Source: an uncultured Collinsella sp.
GTDB taxonomy: Bacteria > Actinomycetota > Coriobacteriia > Coriobacteriales > Coriobacteriaceae
Assembly (NCBI GenBank): GCA_959020035.1
Contig: CAUEQX010000093.1
Coordinates: forward strand, 1 to 7,225
Direction of reading: 5' to 3'
Length of the DNA stretch: 7,225 bases
Position numbers and translations under genes: made by a program. Positions 1 through 5,991 of this stretch are shown here, one piece after another. The notes beneath the pieces are model-generated. The model searched no databases and was not told the DNA's origin. It was given only the letters and a program-made list of their open reading frames with translations. Each line of letters begins with the position of its first letter. Within the stretch, counting starts at the first letter, position 1.

Positions 1-224
1 CCCTCGTGGAATGACGCATCTCCTTTGCATCCCTGGTCGATAAGCCGAGCATCGCCCGCGCACCGCCCGGGCAGAAGCGGCCGCACCAAACCCGACACTT
101 CTTTTCGCTCTCGAGTCCTGTCGCCGCCTTGTCCCTAACACTTCCTGACACCGACCGAAGCGTGCCAAAATAAACCTGTCCTTTTTGGTAGGTTTGGCGA
201 GTGTGGATTTTTGGACGCTTAACT
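1..224. other. Gene-free left flank
   Basis: I find no supportable gene here. A GC-rich first half (a small GCCCG/CGGGC hairpin at 54-72) gives way to a mixed second half. On the minus strand an AAAGGAG run (19-25) lies close to the left edge and could be the ribosome site of a leftward gene starting outside the window, but no start codon at normal spacing is visible inside it. The best structured element is the hairpin at 164-198, listed separately. Confidence 0.5.
164..198. terminator. Terminator-like hairpin, uncertain
   Basis: AAACCT (172-177) can pair with AGGTTT (190-195) around a 12-nt loop. Alternatively GCCAA at the left end and ACCT can pair with AGGTTTGGC as a 9-bp stem with a five-base bulge. 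A CTTTTT run sits in the loop. The loop motif (TGTCC then a T run) resembles the loop of the stronger terminator at 6159-6197. It could end a gene lying left of the window. There is no good T-run after the stem, so the call is weak. Confidence 0.3.
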
Positions 225-294
225 AGCGAACGTGGATAATCTCCCACTTTGAGGCCGTCACCGAGCCAAAAACGGGAGATTATCCACGTTCATT
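225..294. repeat. 70-nt hairpin element, copy 1 (left of fic)
   Basis: The arm GAACGTGGATAATCTCCC (228-245) is perfectly complementary to 274-291, giving an 18-bp stem around a 28-nt loop. The loop starts ACTTTGAG and ends CCAAAAAC, with a variable 12-nt centre; TTTG and CAAA at its ends can extend pairing. The same element recurs at 1661-1730 in the same orientation, so the two copies bracket the fic gene. No T-run follows the stem, so it is not a typical intrinsic terminator. Each arm carries TTATCCACG or its complement, 8 of 9 bases of the bacterial DnaA-box consensus TTATCCACA; whether DnaA binds is unknown. Confidence 0.85.
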
Positions 295-334
295 TTGGAT
301 GACCCCCTTGTACCAAGCCGAGCTCCATGGTCAA

Positions 335-438
335 GTAATAACGACTTCTCATCATTAGATTGTTTACATCAATTCTAATAACTATTTAATCCTTAAACTC
401 GTTATTAGAATTGATATGATTAGCCTAATAACGAGTTT
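335..438 (+). promoter_or_regulatory. Operator array upstream of fic
   Basis: This AT-rich block repeats the core CTAATAAC/GTTATTAG. TCAATTCTAATAAC (369-382) is a perfect 14-bp inverted repeat with 401-414. The middle copy also forms a second perfect 14-bp inverted repeat, AAACTCGTTATTAG (395-408) with CTAATAACGAGTTT (425-438). A fourth, looser copy, GTAATAACGA, lies at 335-344. The sites flank the predicted -10 box at 415-420, so a bound protein would block transcription. The winged helix at the end of the Fic protein is the obvious candidate binder (inference: autoregulation). Confidence 0.65.
412..420 (+). promoter_or_regulatory. Extended -10 promoter of fic
   Basis: TG at 412-413, one base, then TATGAT (415-420) makes an extended -10 element with five of six bases of TATAAT. 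The -35 candidate is poor (TTAAAC, 393-398, 16-nt spacer), which is usual for extended -10 promoters. Transcription would start near 427, giving a leader of about 40 nt. The -10 box sits between two halves of the operator repeats. Confidence 0.5.
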
Positions 439-464
439 CCGGCACTAAAGATATGGAGGGCACG

Positions 465-1637
465 ATGCAAATCGAGGAGAACGGCCAGGGAACGCTCCGC
501 AATAATCTATCGGGGAAATTGGCTTACTATTCGTTTTTTCCAACGCCCTTGCAATCATTGAGGCAGCTAAACCTCACCGAGGAAACCTATCGCACGCTTT
601 CCGCATGCTCACGAAAGCTTGGAGAGCTTGAAGGCATGCTCTACTTTGTTCCCAACGCCGACATGTATCTGACAATGTACGTGCGCAAAGAAGCACTCCT
701 TTCTTCGCAAATTGAGGGAACCCAGTGCACGTTTGACGACCTACTTAGTCCATCGCAAACACAACTCCATCATAAAGATGTCGCAGACGTCGTGAATTAC
801 GTCCGTGCTGTCGACCGCGGCGTAGAACTGCTCAAAAAGATGCCCTTGTGCACGAGACTTCTTAGGCAAGTTCATGCGGTCCTGCTGGACGGAGTGCGCG
901 GAACGGAGAAGAATCCAGGCGAGCTGCGCTCCTCACAAAACTGGATTGGCCCCTCAGGCTGCACCATTGCAACCGCATCGTTTGTCCCTCCAAACATTGA
1001 AGATTTGAGTAACACGCTCCAGGACCTCGAACGCTTTATCAATGAGCCTCAAGTCGAAATGGATCCGATTGTGCGGGCGGCGCTCGTCCATTACCAATTT
1101 GAAACTGCCCATCCATTCCTAGACGGAAACGGTCGCCTGGGCAGGCTTCTCATTACACTTATGCTCATCAATGATGGCGTTCTTCATTCTTGCTTGTTCT
1201 ATCCATCGTTCCAGTTCAAGAAAAATCGAAGCGAGTACTACCGGCAACTCACATCCGTAAGGGAGAGAGGCACTTACGAGGAATGGATAGAGTTTTTCTG
1301 CAACAGTCTTCTCGAGAGTGCGGAGGACTCGGTAGGGTCTTTAAAAAACCTTGTTGACCTCCATAACCGTTCCACAGCAACCATTACCGAAAATCTCGGA
1401 AGGACTGCTGCAAACGGGCAAAGGCTGTTGGGCATTCTTGAAGAGCACCCCATCGTCGACACCGCATTCATCGCTGCCCAACTCGATATCGGCAGGAGTA
1501 CCGCGAGCTCGCTCGTCAAATCATTTGAAGAATTGGGTATCCTCCGTCCGCTCGACGAGTCAAGACAGAGATACCGGCAGTACGGGTATGAAGAGTATCT
1601 TTCGATTCTCAGGGAAGACGCCGAGCCGATTAGATAG
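465..1637 (+). CDS. Fic family protein with C-terminal winged helix (class II AMP-transferase)
   Basis: A predicted adenylyltransferase that moves AMP from ATP to a hydroxyl side chain of a target protein; the target is unknown. Seen in the 390-residue product: an N-terminal helical region of the Fic_N type; SSQIEG (residues 80-85), matching the inhibitory-helix motif (S/T)xxxE(G/N) whose Glu blocks ATP gamma-phosphate binding in class II Fic proteins; the catalytic motif HPFLDGNGRLGR (216-227), an exact match to HxFxxGNGRxxR; and a winged helix-turn-helix at about 330-362. The order and length resemble Shewanella SoFic. I chose the ATG at 465 because GGAGG (455-459) stands 5 nt before it; an in-frame ATG at 453 would add four residues but has no ribosome site. 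All catalytic residues are intact, so it should be active but self-inhibited. The gene is AT-richer than its neighbours, uses AGA/AGG codons, and is bracketed by identical hairpins, all suggesting transfer. Confidence 0.93.
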   Translation: MQIEENGQGTLRNNLSGKLAYYSFFPTPLQSLRQLNLTEETYRTLSACSRKLGELEGMLYFVPNADMYLTMYVRKEALLSSQIEGTQCTFDDLLSPSQTQLHHKDVADVVNYVRAVDRGVELLKKMPLCTRLLRQVHAVLLDGVRGTEKNPGELRSSQNWIGPSGCTIATASFVPPNIEDLSNTLQDLERFINEPQVEMDPIVRAALVHYQFETAHPFLDGNGRLGRLLITLMLINDGVLHSCLFYPSFQFKKNRSEYYRQLTSVRERGTYEEWIEFFCNSLLESAEDSVGSLKNLVDLHNRSTATITENLGRTAANGQRLLGILEEHPIVDTAFIAAQLDIGRSTASSLVKSFEELGILRPLDESRQRYRQYGYEEYLSILREDAEPIR

Positions 1638-1660
1638 GCATCGCAACCCAGGCAAATTAA

Positions 1661-1730
1661 AGCGAGCGTGGATAATCTCCCACTTTGAGCCTGCACACAG
1701 GCCAAAAACGGGAGATTATCCACGCTCATT
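1661..1730. repeat. 70-nt hairpin element, copy 2 (right of fic)
   Basis: This is a direct repeat of the element at 225-294, with 60 of 70 positions identical by hand alignment. Its 18-bp stem is again perfect (1664-1681 with 1710-1727). The one stem position that differs between copies changes on both arms: A230/T289 in copy 1 becomes G1666/C1725 here, a compensatory pair. The variable loop centre forms its own stem here, GCCTG-CACA-CAGGC. It begins 23 nt after the fic stop codon and may slow or end transcription, but lacks a T-run. Confidence 0.85.
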
Positions 1731-1737
1731 CCTGAGT

Positions 1738-1764
1738 AGTCATTTATGAACGTCCCCAATGACT
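1738..1764. repeat. Short palindrome AGTCATT/AATGACT
   Basis: AGTCATT (1738-1744) and AATGACT (1758-1764) are perfect inverted copies around a 13-nt loop that contains GAACGTCCCC. It lies 7 nt past the second fic hairpin, between the convergent fic and pyrE genes. I believe similar motifs recur in Collinsella intergenic DNA, but that is memory and not shown by this window. Function unknown. Confidence 0.35.
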
Positions 1765-1794
1765 AGTCCGGCAACGCCGATGCCTTGGCAACGG

Positions 1795-1871
1795 CAGCGA
1801 ACGGGCCGCATTCGAAGCAAGACGACGCCGCAGGTAGAGAACGGACAGCGAGCGGGCCGCATTTGAGACAA
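1795..1871. repeat. Pair of diverged 26-nt direct repeats
   Basis: Positions 1795-1820 and 1846-1871 are near copies 51 bp apart; both read CAGCGA-CGGGCCGCATT-GA with four differences over 26 bases. The second copy is the left arm of the 99-nt palindrome at 1852-1950, so the first looks like a loose half of the same element. A small hairpin (GCCGATGC/GCAACGGC, 1776-1795) precedes it. Confidence 0.5.
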
Positions 1872-1950
1872 GGTGACGTGAAACGAAAGGGCGCTGACCT
1901 TCTGGTCGCGCCCTTGAAGTTGAACGTCAGATTGTCCAAATGCGGCCCGC
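1852..1950. repeat. 99-nt palindrome enclosing the pyrE terminator
   Basis: The outer arm GCGGGCCGCATTTGAGACAA (1852-1871) pairs with 1932-1950 apart from one bulged base. Inside it TGACGT (1874-1879) pairs with ACGTCA (1924-1929), and at the centre is the stem-loop at 1887-1915. The whole stretch can fold as one long hairpin on either strand. It lies between the convergent ends of fic and pyrE. It may be a palindromic mobile repeat that inserted around, or brought with it, a terminator. Confidence 0.7.
1887..1915 (-). terminator. Rho-independent terminator of pyrE
   Basis: On the minus strand AAGGGCGC then GACC pairs with GGTC and GCGCCCTT around the loop AGAA (one bulged base). It is followed by TTTCGTTT. 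This is a strong stem with a T-rich tail, about 75 nt past the pyrE stop codon. On the plus strand no T-run follows, so it acts mainly leftward. Confidence 0.65.
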
Positions 1951-1964
1951 ACAGCGTCGACCGG

Positions 1965-1988
1965 TCCGCCGTTCGGCAGAACGGCGGA
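1965..1988. repeat. Hairpin directly after the pyrE stop codon
   Basis: TCCGCCGTTC (1965-1974) and GAACGGCGGA (1979-1988) form a perfect 10-bp stem with a 4-nt loop, beginning two bases beyond the pyrE stop. No T-run follows on either strand. It may protect the mRNA 3' end or be the first of two stacked stop signals. Confidence 0.6.
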
Positions 1989-1990
1989 AC

Positions 1991-2671
1991 CTACTTGACT
2001 CCGTACTGCTCGTAGTAGGCGTCGATGGCGGCCTTGAGCTCGTCGTCGACGACAACCTTGCCGTCGATCTCGTGGTTGTAGAGGGTCTCGACGACCTCGG
2101 CCATGGAAACGATGCTCGCAACGGGGAAGCCGTACTTGGCCTCGATCTCCTTCTGCGCGGTGGTCACGCCACCCTTGCCGACCTCCATGCGGTTGAGGGA
2201 CACGATCAGGCCCTTGATCTCGACATCGGCAGCAGCCTTGACCTTGGGATAGGTCTCGTCGATGGACTTACCGCTGGTGGTGACGTCCTCGACCATGACC
2301 ACGCGGTCGCCGTCCTGGGGCTCGTAGCCTAGCAGGTTGCCCTTGTCGGCGCCGTGGTCCTTGGCCTCCTTGCGGTCGCAGCAGTACTTGACCTCCTTAC
2401 CGTACAGCTCGTGGTAGGCAATTGCGGTCACGACGGCCAGCGGAATACCCTTGTAGGCCGGTCCAAACAGCACATCAAAGTCGTCGCCAAAGTTATCGTG
2501 GATGGCCTGGGCGTAATACTCGCCCAGCTTCTTGAGCTGATAGCCCGTCACGTAAGCGCCGGCGTTCATAAAGAACGGGGACTGACGGCCGCTCTTGAGC
2601 GTAAAGCTGCCGAACTTAAGAACGTCGGACTCAACCATAAACTTGATGAACTCTTGCTTGTAAGCCTCCAT
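1991..2671 (-). CDS. pyrE: Orotate phosphoribosyltransferase
   Basis: Converts orotate and PRPP to orotidine 5'-monophosphate and pyrophosphate, the fifth step of de novo UMP synthesis, in the cytoplasm as a dimer. Seen in the 226-residue product: FTLKSGRQSPFF (23-34), with the phosphate-contacting Lys of the family; FGPAYKGIP (69-77); the mobile catalytic loop CDRKEAKDHG (98-107); and the PRPP-binding motif VVMVEDVTTSGKS (124-136). The length fits family members slightly above 200 residues. The ATG has AGGAG (2677-2681) 5 nt upstream. It stands alone here, with no other pyr gene in the window. It is divergent from mgtA, and I could not identify a convincing promoter for it. A hairpin and terminator follow its stop codon. 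Confidence 0.96.
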   Translation of the reverse strand: MEAYKQEFIKFMVESDVLKFGSFTLKSGRQSPFFMNAGAYVTGYQLKKLGEYYAQAIHDNFGDDFDVLFGPAYKGIPLAVVTAIAYHELYGKEVKYCCDRKEAKDHGADKGNLLGYEPQDGDRVVMVEDVTTSGKSIDETYPKVKAAADVEIKGLIVSLNRMEVGKGGVTTAQKEIEAKYGFPVASIVSMAEVVETLYNHEIDGKVVVDDELKAAIDAYYEQYGVK

Positions 2672-2797
2672 GCGGGCTCCTCTCGTAATCGCGTACGTGC
2701 CTTCCAGTTTAGCGCAGGCGAAGCGTCGATGCGGGCGCGCTTTGGGGCCACGGCATTCTGTAAAGGCTTTGTCAGGGGGAATGGTTTTCCGAACAAT

Positions 2798-2818
2798 GGG
2801 GTTGACATGTCAAACCCC
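2798..2818. promoter_or_regulatory. Palindrome TTGACATGTCAA in the pyrE-mgtA divergent region
   Basis: TTGACATGTCAA (2802-2813) is a perfect 12-bp palindrome, and the symmetry extends to GGGG on the left and CCCC on the right with one extra A. It places a consensus TTGACA on both strands. The plus-strand copy is at good spacing from a -10 box. A dimeric repressor binding here would cover the mgtA -35 (inference). Confidence 0.5.
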
Positions 2819-2830
2819 CTCATCAAGAAT
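2802..2830 (+). promoter_or_regulatory. Predicted sigma-70-type promoter for mgtA
   Basis: A perfect -35 TTGACA (2802-2807), a 17-nt spacer and a -10 AAGAAT (2825-2830, four of six consensus bases). Transcription would start near 2837, leaving a leader of about 270 nt before the mgtA start codon. The weak -10 and the palindrome over the -35 suggest control by a regulator. Confidence 0.5.
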
Positions 2831-2836
2831 ACGGGC

Positions 2837-3108
2837 GGATTAAAAAGGGGTACGAGATACCCAAAGCGCGCTGCGCTCAGCCTTTAGGAGGTGTGCCATG
2901 GAAGGCAGTCCTAGTCGAAAAACCTGCATGTCGCCCTCGGCACGCCGCGAGGACTCCGCACACGCATAAACGCCACCGGCAGATCGCCAAAACCACCGCA
3001 AAGGCGCGCTGCACCCTTTGTGGGCTCAAGAGCTTGACGTGAGCGACATCTAGGTTTTTTGAAGCAAATACGACACGTACGCTAACTCCCCTCAACAAGG
3101 AGGACCCT
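2837..3108 (+). promoter_or_regulatory. Long structured 5' leader of mgtA
   Basis: No long gene is present here. In order: hairpin GGGTA/TACCC (2848-2862); a GC-rich hairpin (AGCGC/GCGCT, 2865-2877) just before a strong ribosome site; the 23-codon frame at 2898-2969; a stem CCGCAAAGG (2996-3004) with CCTTTGTGG (3015-3023, one G-T pair); a stem GCTCA (3024-3028) with TGAGC (3040-3044); a run of six Ts (3055-3060); and the mgtA ribosome site. Long leaders that sense Mg2+ are known for mgtA in enterobacteria and for M-box RNAs elsewhere. I do not recognise an M-box consensus. Mg2+-responsive control is inference. Confidence 0.45.
2898..2969 (+). CDS. Candidate 23-residue leader peptide upstream of mgtA
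   Basis: An ATG with AGGAGGT (2886-2892), an excellent ribosome site at 6-nt spacing, opens a frame of 23 codons ending in TAA, 139 nt before mgtA. The product begins MEGSPSRKTC, continues MSPSARRED and ends SAHA. It is hydrophilic, with prolines at 5 and 13 and three arginines. It resembles no named family I know. Enterobacterial MgtL, also a short Pro/Arg-containing peptide beginning ME, controls mgtA by ribosome stalling or dissociation. The position and start are suggestive, but sequence likeness is slight. It could instead be a decayed gene start or chance. Confidence 0.4.
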   Translation: MEGSPSRKTCMSPSARREDSAHA

Positions 3109-5877
3109 ATGCTGATGCTCAAAACCGTCACGGTACTCGAAGCCATCTCCAAGCGCCGCCGCACGGCGCGCCCTGCCGCTCATACCGGCCTGTCCAAGAA
3201 CACCATATTCGCCGCCACCCATAGTGCCGAGGACGCCCTCGTACTGATTGACACCACGGCAAACGGCCTCACCGTCGAGCAGGCAACTGAGCGCCTGAAC
3301 GCCGTCGGCCCCAACACCATCGAGGCAACGACCAAAACGCTCGCCCGCCGCATCGCCGACGCGTTCATCGATCCCTTCGCCGGTATCCTCGCCGCGCTCG
3401 CACTGGTCTCGCTCTACATCGACGTGCTCGCCGTGCCCGAACCGCAGCGCGACCCCTCCACGGTCATCGTCATCGGCACCATGCTGCTGGTATCGGGCGG
3501 CATGAAGTTTATCCAGGAAGCCCGCAGCGGCAATGCGGCCGAGGCCCTCAAGGACCTGGTCTCCAACACTTGCACCGCCCTGCGCGACGGCGAGCGCATC
3601 GAGATCCCCTTCGACGAGCTCGTCCCCGGCGATGTAATCCGTCTCTCTGCCGGCGATATGGTGCCGGCAGATGCCCGCATCATCACCGCGCGCGACCTGT
3701 TTGTGATCGAGTCCGCACTCACCGGCGAGAGCGAGGCCGTCGAGAAGACCACCGCCGTCACCGTCGTCGAGGGCGCCGACGGCTCCGCACTGCCACTCTC
3801 TGCCTGCAAGAACATCGTCTTTACCGGCACCTCCGTGCAAAACGGCGCCGCCATGGCGCTTGTCGTTGCCACCGGCTCGGACACCTACCTGGGCGGCATC
3901 GCCAAGATGCTCAACGGGCGCGGCGAAAAGAGCGCGTTTGACCGCGGCGTCTCGAGCGTCTCCATGCTGCTGGTGCGCCTGATGCTCGTTATGGCGCCGG
4001 CCGTCTTTGCCATCAACGCCGCCACCAAGGGCAACGTCATCGACGCGCTGCTGTTCGCCACGAGCGTGGCCGTGGGCATCACGCCGCAGATGCTTCCCGT
4101 CATCGTGACCACGAGCCTGTCGCAGGGCGCCAAGGACCTCGCCCGTCGCCAGGTTATCGTCAAGGAGCTGCCGGCGATTCAAAACCTCGGAGCGATGGAC
4201 GTCCTATGCTGCGACAAGACCGGCACCCTCACCGAAGACCGCATCGTGCTCGAGCGCTACCTCAACACCGATGGCAACGAGGACGCGCGCGTGCTGCGCC
4301 ATGCGTTTTTGAACAGCTTCTTCCAGACCGGCCTCAAAAATCTTATCGACCTGGCCGTAATCGACCGTGCCGATGTGACGCCCTCGACCGTCGCACCCGA
4401 TTCCATGCTGGGCCAGAGCCTGCGCGACCGCTACACCAAGGTCGACGAGGTTCCCTTCGATTTCTCGCGCCGTCGCCTGAGCGTAGTTGTCGCCGACGCC
4501 CAAGGCAAAACCCAGATGGTTACCAAGGGCGCTGCCGAGGAAATGCTCGAGATCTGCTCCTTTGTCGAGATCGATGGCATCGCTCAGCCGCTCACCGACG
4601 AGAAGCTCGCCCAGATTCGCAAGCAGATCGCCGGACTTAACGCCGAGGGCCTACGCGTAATTGCCGTGGCGCAGAAGACCAATCCGCGCTGCGTGGGCGA
4701 GTTTGGCATCGCCGACGAGTGCGACATGGTGCTGATGGGCTTTTTGGCCTTCCTCGATCCGCCCAAAGCAAGTGCCGCGGGCGCCGTCGCCACCCTCGAG
4801 GCCAAGGGCGTGGCGGTCAAGGTCCTAACCGGCGACAACGACCGCGTCGCCGCCACCGTCTGCGAGCAGATTGGTATCGATGCGAGCAACGTCTTGCTCG
4901 GCTCCGAGATCGATACGCTCGATGACGCCGAACTTGCCGAGCGCGCCGAGAAAACCCACCTCTTCGCCAAGCTCTCGCCGCTGCAGAAGGCGCGCCTGGT
5001 ACGTGTCATGCGCGAGATGCTCGACCGCACCGTGGGCTTTATGGGCGACGGCATCAACGACGCCGCCGCCATGCGTGCGAGCGATTGCGGCATCTCGGTC
5101 GATTCGGCCGTCGATATTGCCAAGGAATCCGCCGATATCATCTTGCTTCAGAAGGACCTGGGCGTGCTCGAGCGCGGCATCATCGAAGGCCGCCGCACTT
5201 ACGGCAACCTGCTCAAGTACCTCAAGACCACGGTGAGCTCCAACTTTGGCAACGTGCTGTCCGTGACCGTCGCGAGCCTGTTCTTGCCGTTTTTGCCCAT
5301 GAGCGCCCTGCAGCTGGTACTGCTGTCGCTGGTCTACGAGATCGTGTGCATCGCACTGCCGTGGGACACCGTCGATGACGCCTGGACTGCCCGCCCGCGT
5401 GCCTGGGACGCCGCGTCCATCAAGGGCTTTATGCTCGAGCTGGGCCCCGTGAGCTCGCTGTTTGACATCGTGACCTTCGCCGCGCTCTTCTTTGTCGTGT
5501 GCCCCGCCGCCGTGGACGCAAGCTGGCCCGAGCTTGCCGCCGCGGGCGACGTCGCGGGTATGGCGACCTTTGCCGCACTCTTCCAGAGCGGCTGGTTTGT
5601 CGAGTCCATGTGGTCGCAGACGCTCGTGATCCACATGCTGCGCTCCCCGCGCCTGCCGAGCCCGCACGATTACGCCGCCCCCGCCCTGTGCACGCTCACC
5701 GTGCTGGGGCTGGCGCTTGTCACCTGGCTGCCGGCAAGCCCCATCGCCGATGCGCTGGGCCTCATGCCGCTGCCCACGAGCTTTTTTGGGCTGCTCATTG
5801 GCATCGGTCCCGCCTATATCGCGCTCCCCCAGCTGGCGAAGCGCCGCTCCATTGCCCGCCACGGCGAGCTGCTGTAG
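3109..5877 (+). CDS. mgtA: Magnesium-transporting P-type ATPase (MgtA/MgtB family)
   Basis: An inner-membrane P3B-type ATPase that imports Mg2+ at the expense of ATP. Seen in the 922-residue product: actuator motif TGES (205-208); TM4 ITPQMLP (about 324-330); phosphorylation motif DKTGTL with Asp369; nucleotide-domain KGA (473-475); DPPK (from 550); TGDND (574-578); hinge GDGIND (646-651); TM5 SSNFGN (710-715); and TM6 ALPWDTVDD with Asp753. SSNFGN and the P(F/W)DxVD segment separate MgtA/B from Ca2+ or Na+ pumps. E. coli MgtA is about 898 residues, so this is full length. AAGGAGG (3097-3103) supports the ATG at 3109. TM4 reads TPQMLP where E. coli MgtA has TPEMLP, an unusual change of a membrane acidic residue. 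Expression probably depends on the long leader. Ion specificity is inferred from family. Confidence 0.93.
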   Translation: MLMLKTVTVLEAISKRRRTARPAAHTGLSKNTIFAATHSAEDALVLIDTTANGLTVEQATERLNAVGPNTIEATTKTLARRIADAFIDPFAGILAALALVSLYIDVLAVPEPQRDPSTVIVIGTMLLVSGGMKFIQEARSGNAAEALKDLVSNTCTALRDGERIEIPFDELVPGDVIRLSAGDMVPADARIITARDLFVIESALTGESEAVEKTTAVTVVEGADGSALPLSACKNIVFTGTSVQNGAAMALVVATGSDTYLGGIAKMLNGRGEKSAFDRGVSSVSMLLVRLMLVMAPAVFAINAATKGNVIDALLFATSVAVGITPQMLPVIVTTSLSQGAKDLARRQVIVKELPAIQNLGAMDVLCCDKTGTLTEDRIVLERYLNTDGNEDARVLRHAFLNSFFQTGLKNLIDLAVIDRADVTPSTVAPDSMLGQSLRDRYTKVDEVPFDFSRRRLSVVVADAQGKTQMVTKGAAEEMLEICSFVEIDGIAQPLTDEKLAQIRKQIAGLNAEGLRVIAVAQKTNPRCVGEFGIADECDMVLMGFLAFLDPPKASAAGAVATLEAKGVAVKVLTGDNDRVAATVCEQIGIDASNVLLGSEIDTLDDAELAERAEKTHLFAKLSPLQKARLVRVMREMLDRTVGFMGDGINDAAAMRASDCGISVDSAVDIAKESADIILLQKDLGVLERGIIEGRRTYGNLLKYLKTTVSSNFGNVLSVTVASLFLPFLPMSALQLVLLSLVYEIVCIALPWDTVDDAWTARPRAWDAASIKGFMLELGPVSSLFDIVTFAALFFVVCPAAVDASWPELAAAGDVAGMATFAALFQSGWFVESMWSQTLVIHMLRSPRLPSPHDYAAPALCTLTVLGLALVTWLPASPIADALGLMPLPTSFFGLLIGIGPAYIALPQLAKRRSIARHGELL

Positions 5878-5904
5878 CTCCACTGGCGCCACCGTCAAGG
5901 ATGC

Positions 5905-5991
5905 TTGGGGTGCCGCGCCGACACGCTTTACCAAGCCGGCGACCGAAAACCACCATTAAAGGTGACGGTTAGCACGGCGCTGCATCCCCAA
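5905..5991. repeat. Imperfect inverted repeat after mgtA
   Basis: TTGGGGTGCCGCGCC (5905-5919) is complementary to 5976-5991 apart from one mismatch and one missing base, around a 56-nt loop. Its right arm overlaps the outer stem of the next hairpin (5978-6059), so the two folds exclude each other. It lacks a T-run and is not a clear terminator for mgtA. Function unknown. Confidence 0.4.

Noticed and set aside
1..40. Minus-strand gene start near the left edge (AAAGGAG at 19-25)
   Set aside because: No start codon at proper spacing within the remaining bases; too little sequence to support a gene.
453..464. ATG at 453 as the fic start
   Set aside because: No ribosome site precedes it; the GGAGG that serves the ATG at 465 would lie inside the coding sequence.
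1740..2015. Small frames 1740-1952 (-) and 1785-2015 (+)
   Set aside because: They run through the palindromic repeats between fic and pyrE, with no ribosome site and no recognisable protein features.
2837..3108. M-box (ykoK) magnesium riboswitch in the mgtA leader
   Set aside because: I could not recognise the conserved M-box core; a covariance search (Rfam M-box model) would decide.
3082..5934. Long open frames opposite mgtA (3082-4182 and 4825-5934, minus strand) and in its other plus frames
   Set aside because: They lie wholly or almost wholly over the well-identified mgtA gene, have low-complexity Gly/Asp/His/Arg composition typical of frames opposite GC-rich genes, and show no domain or ribosome site.
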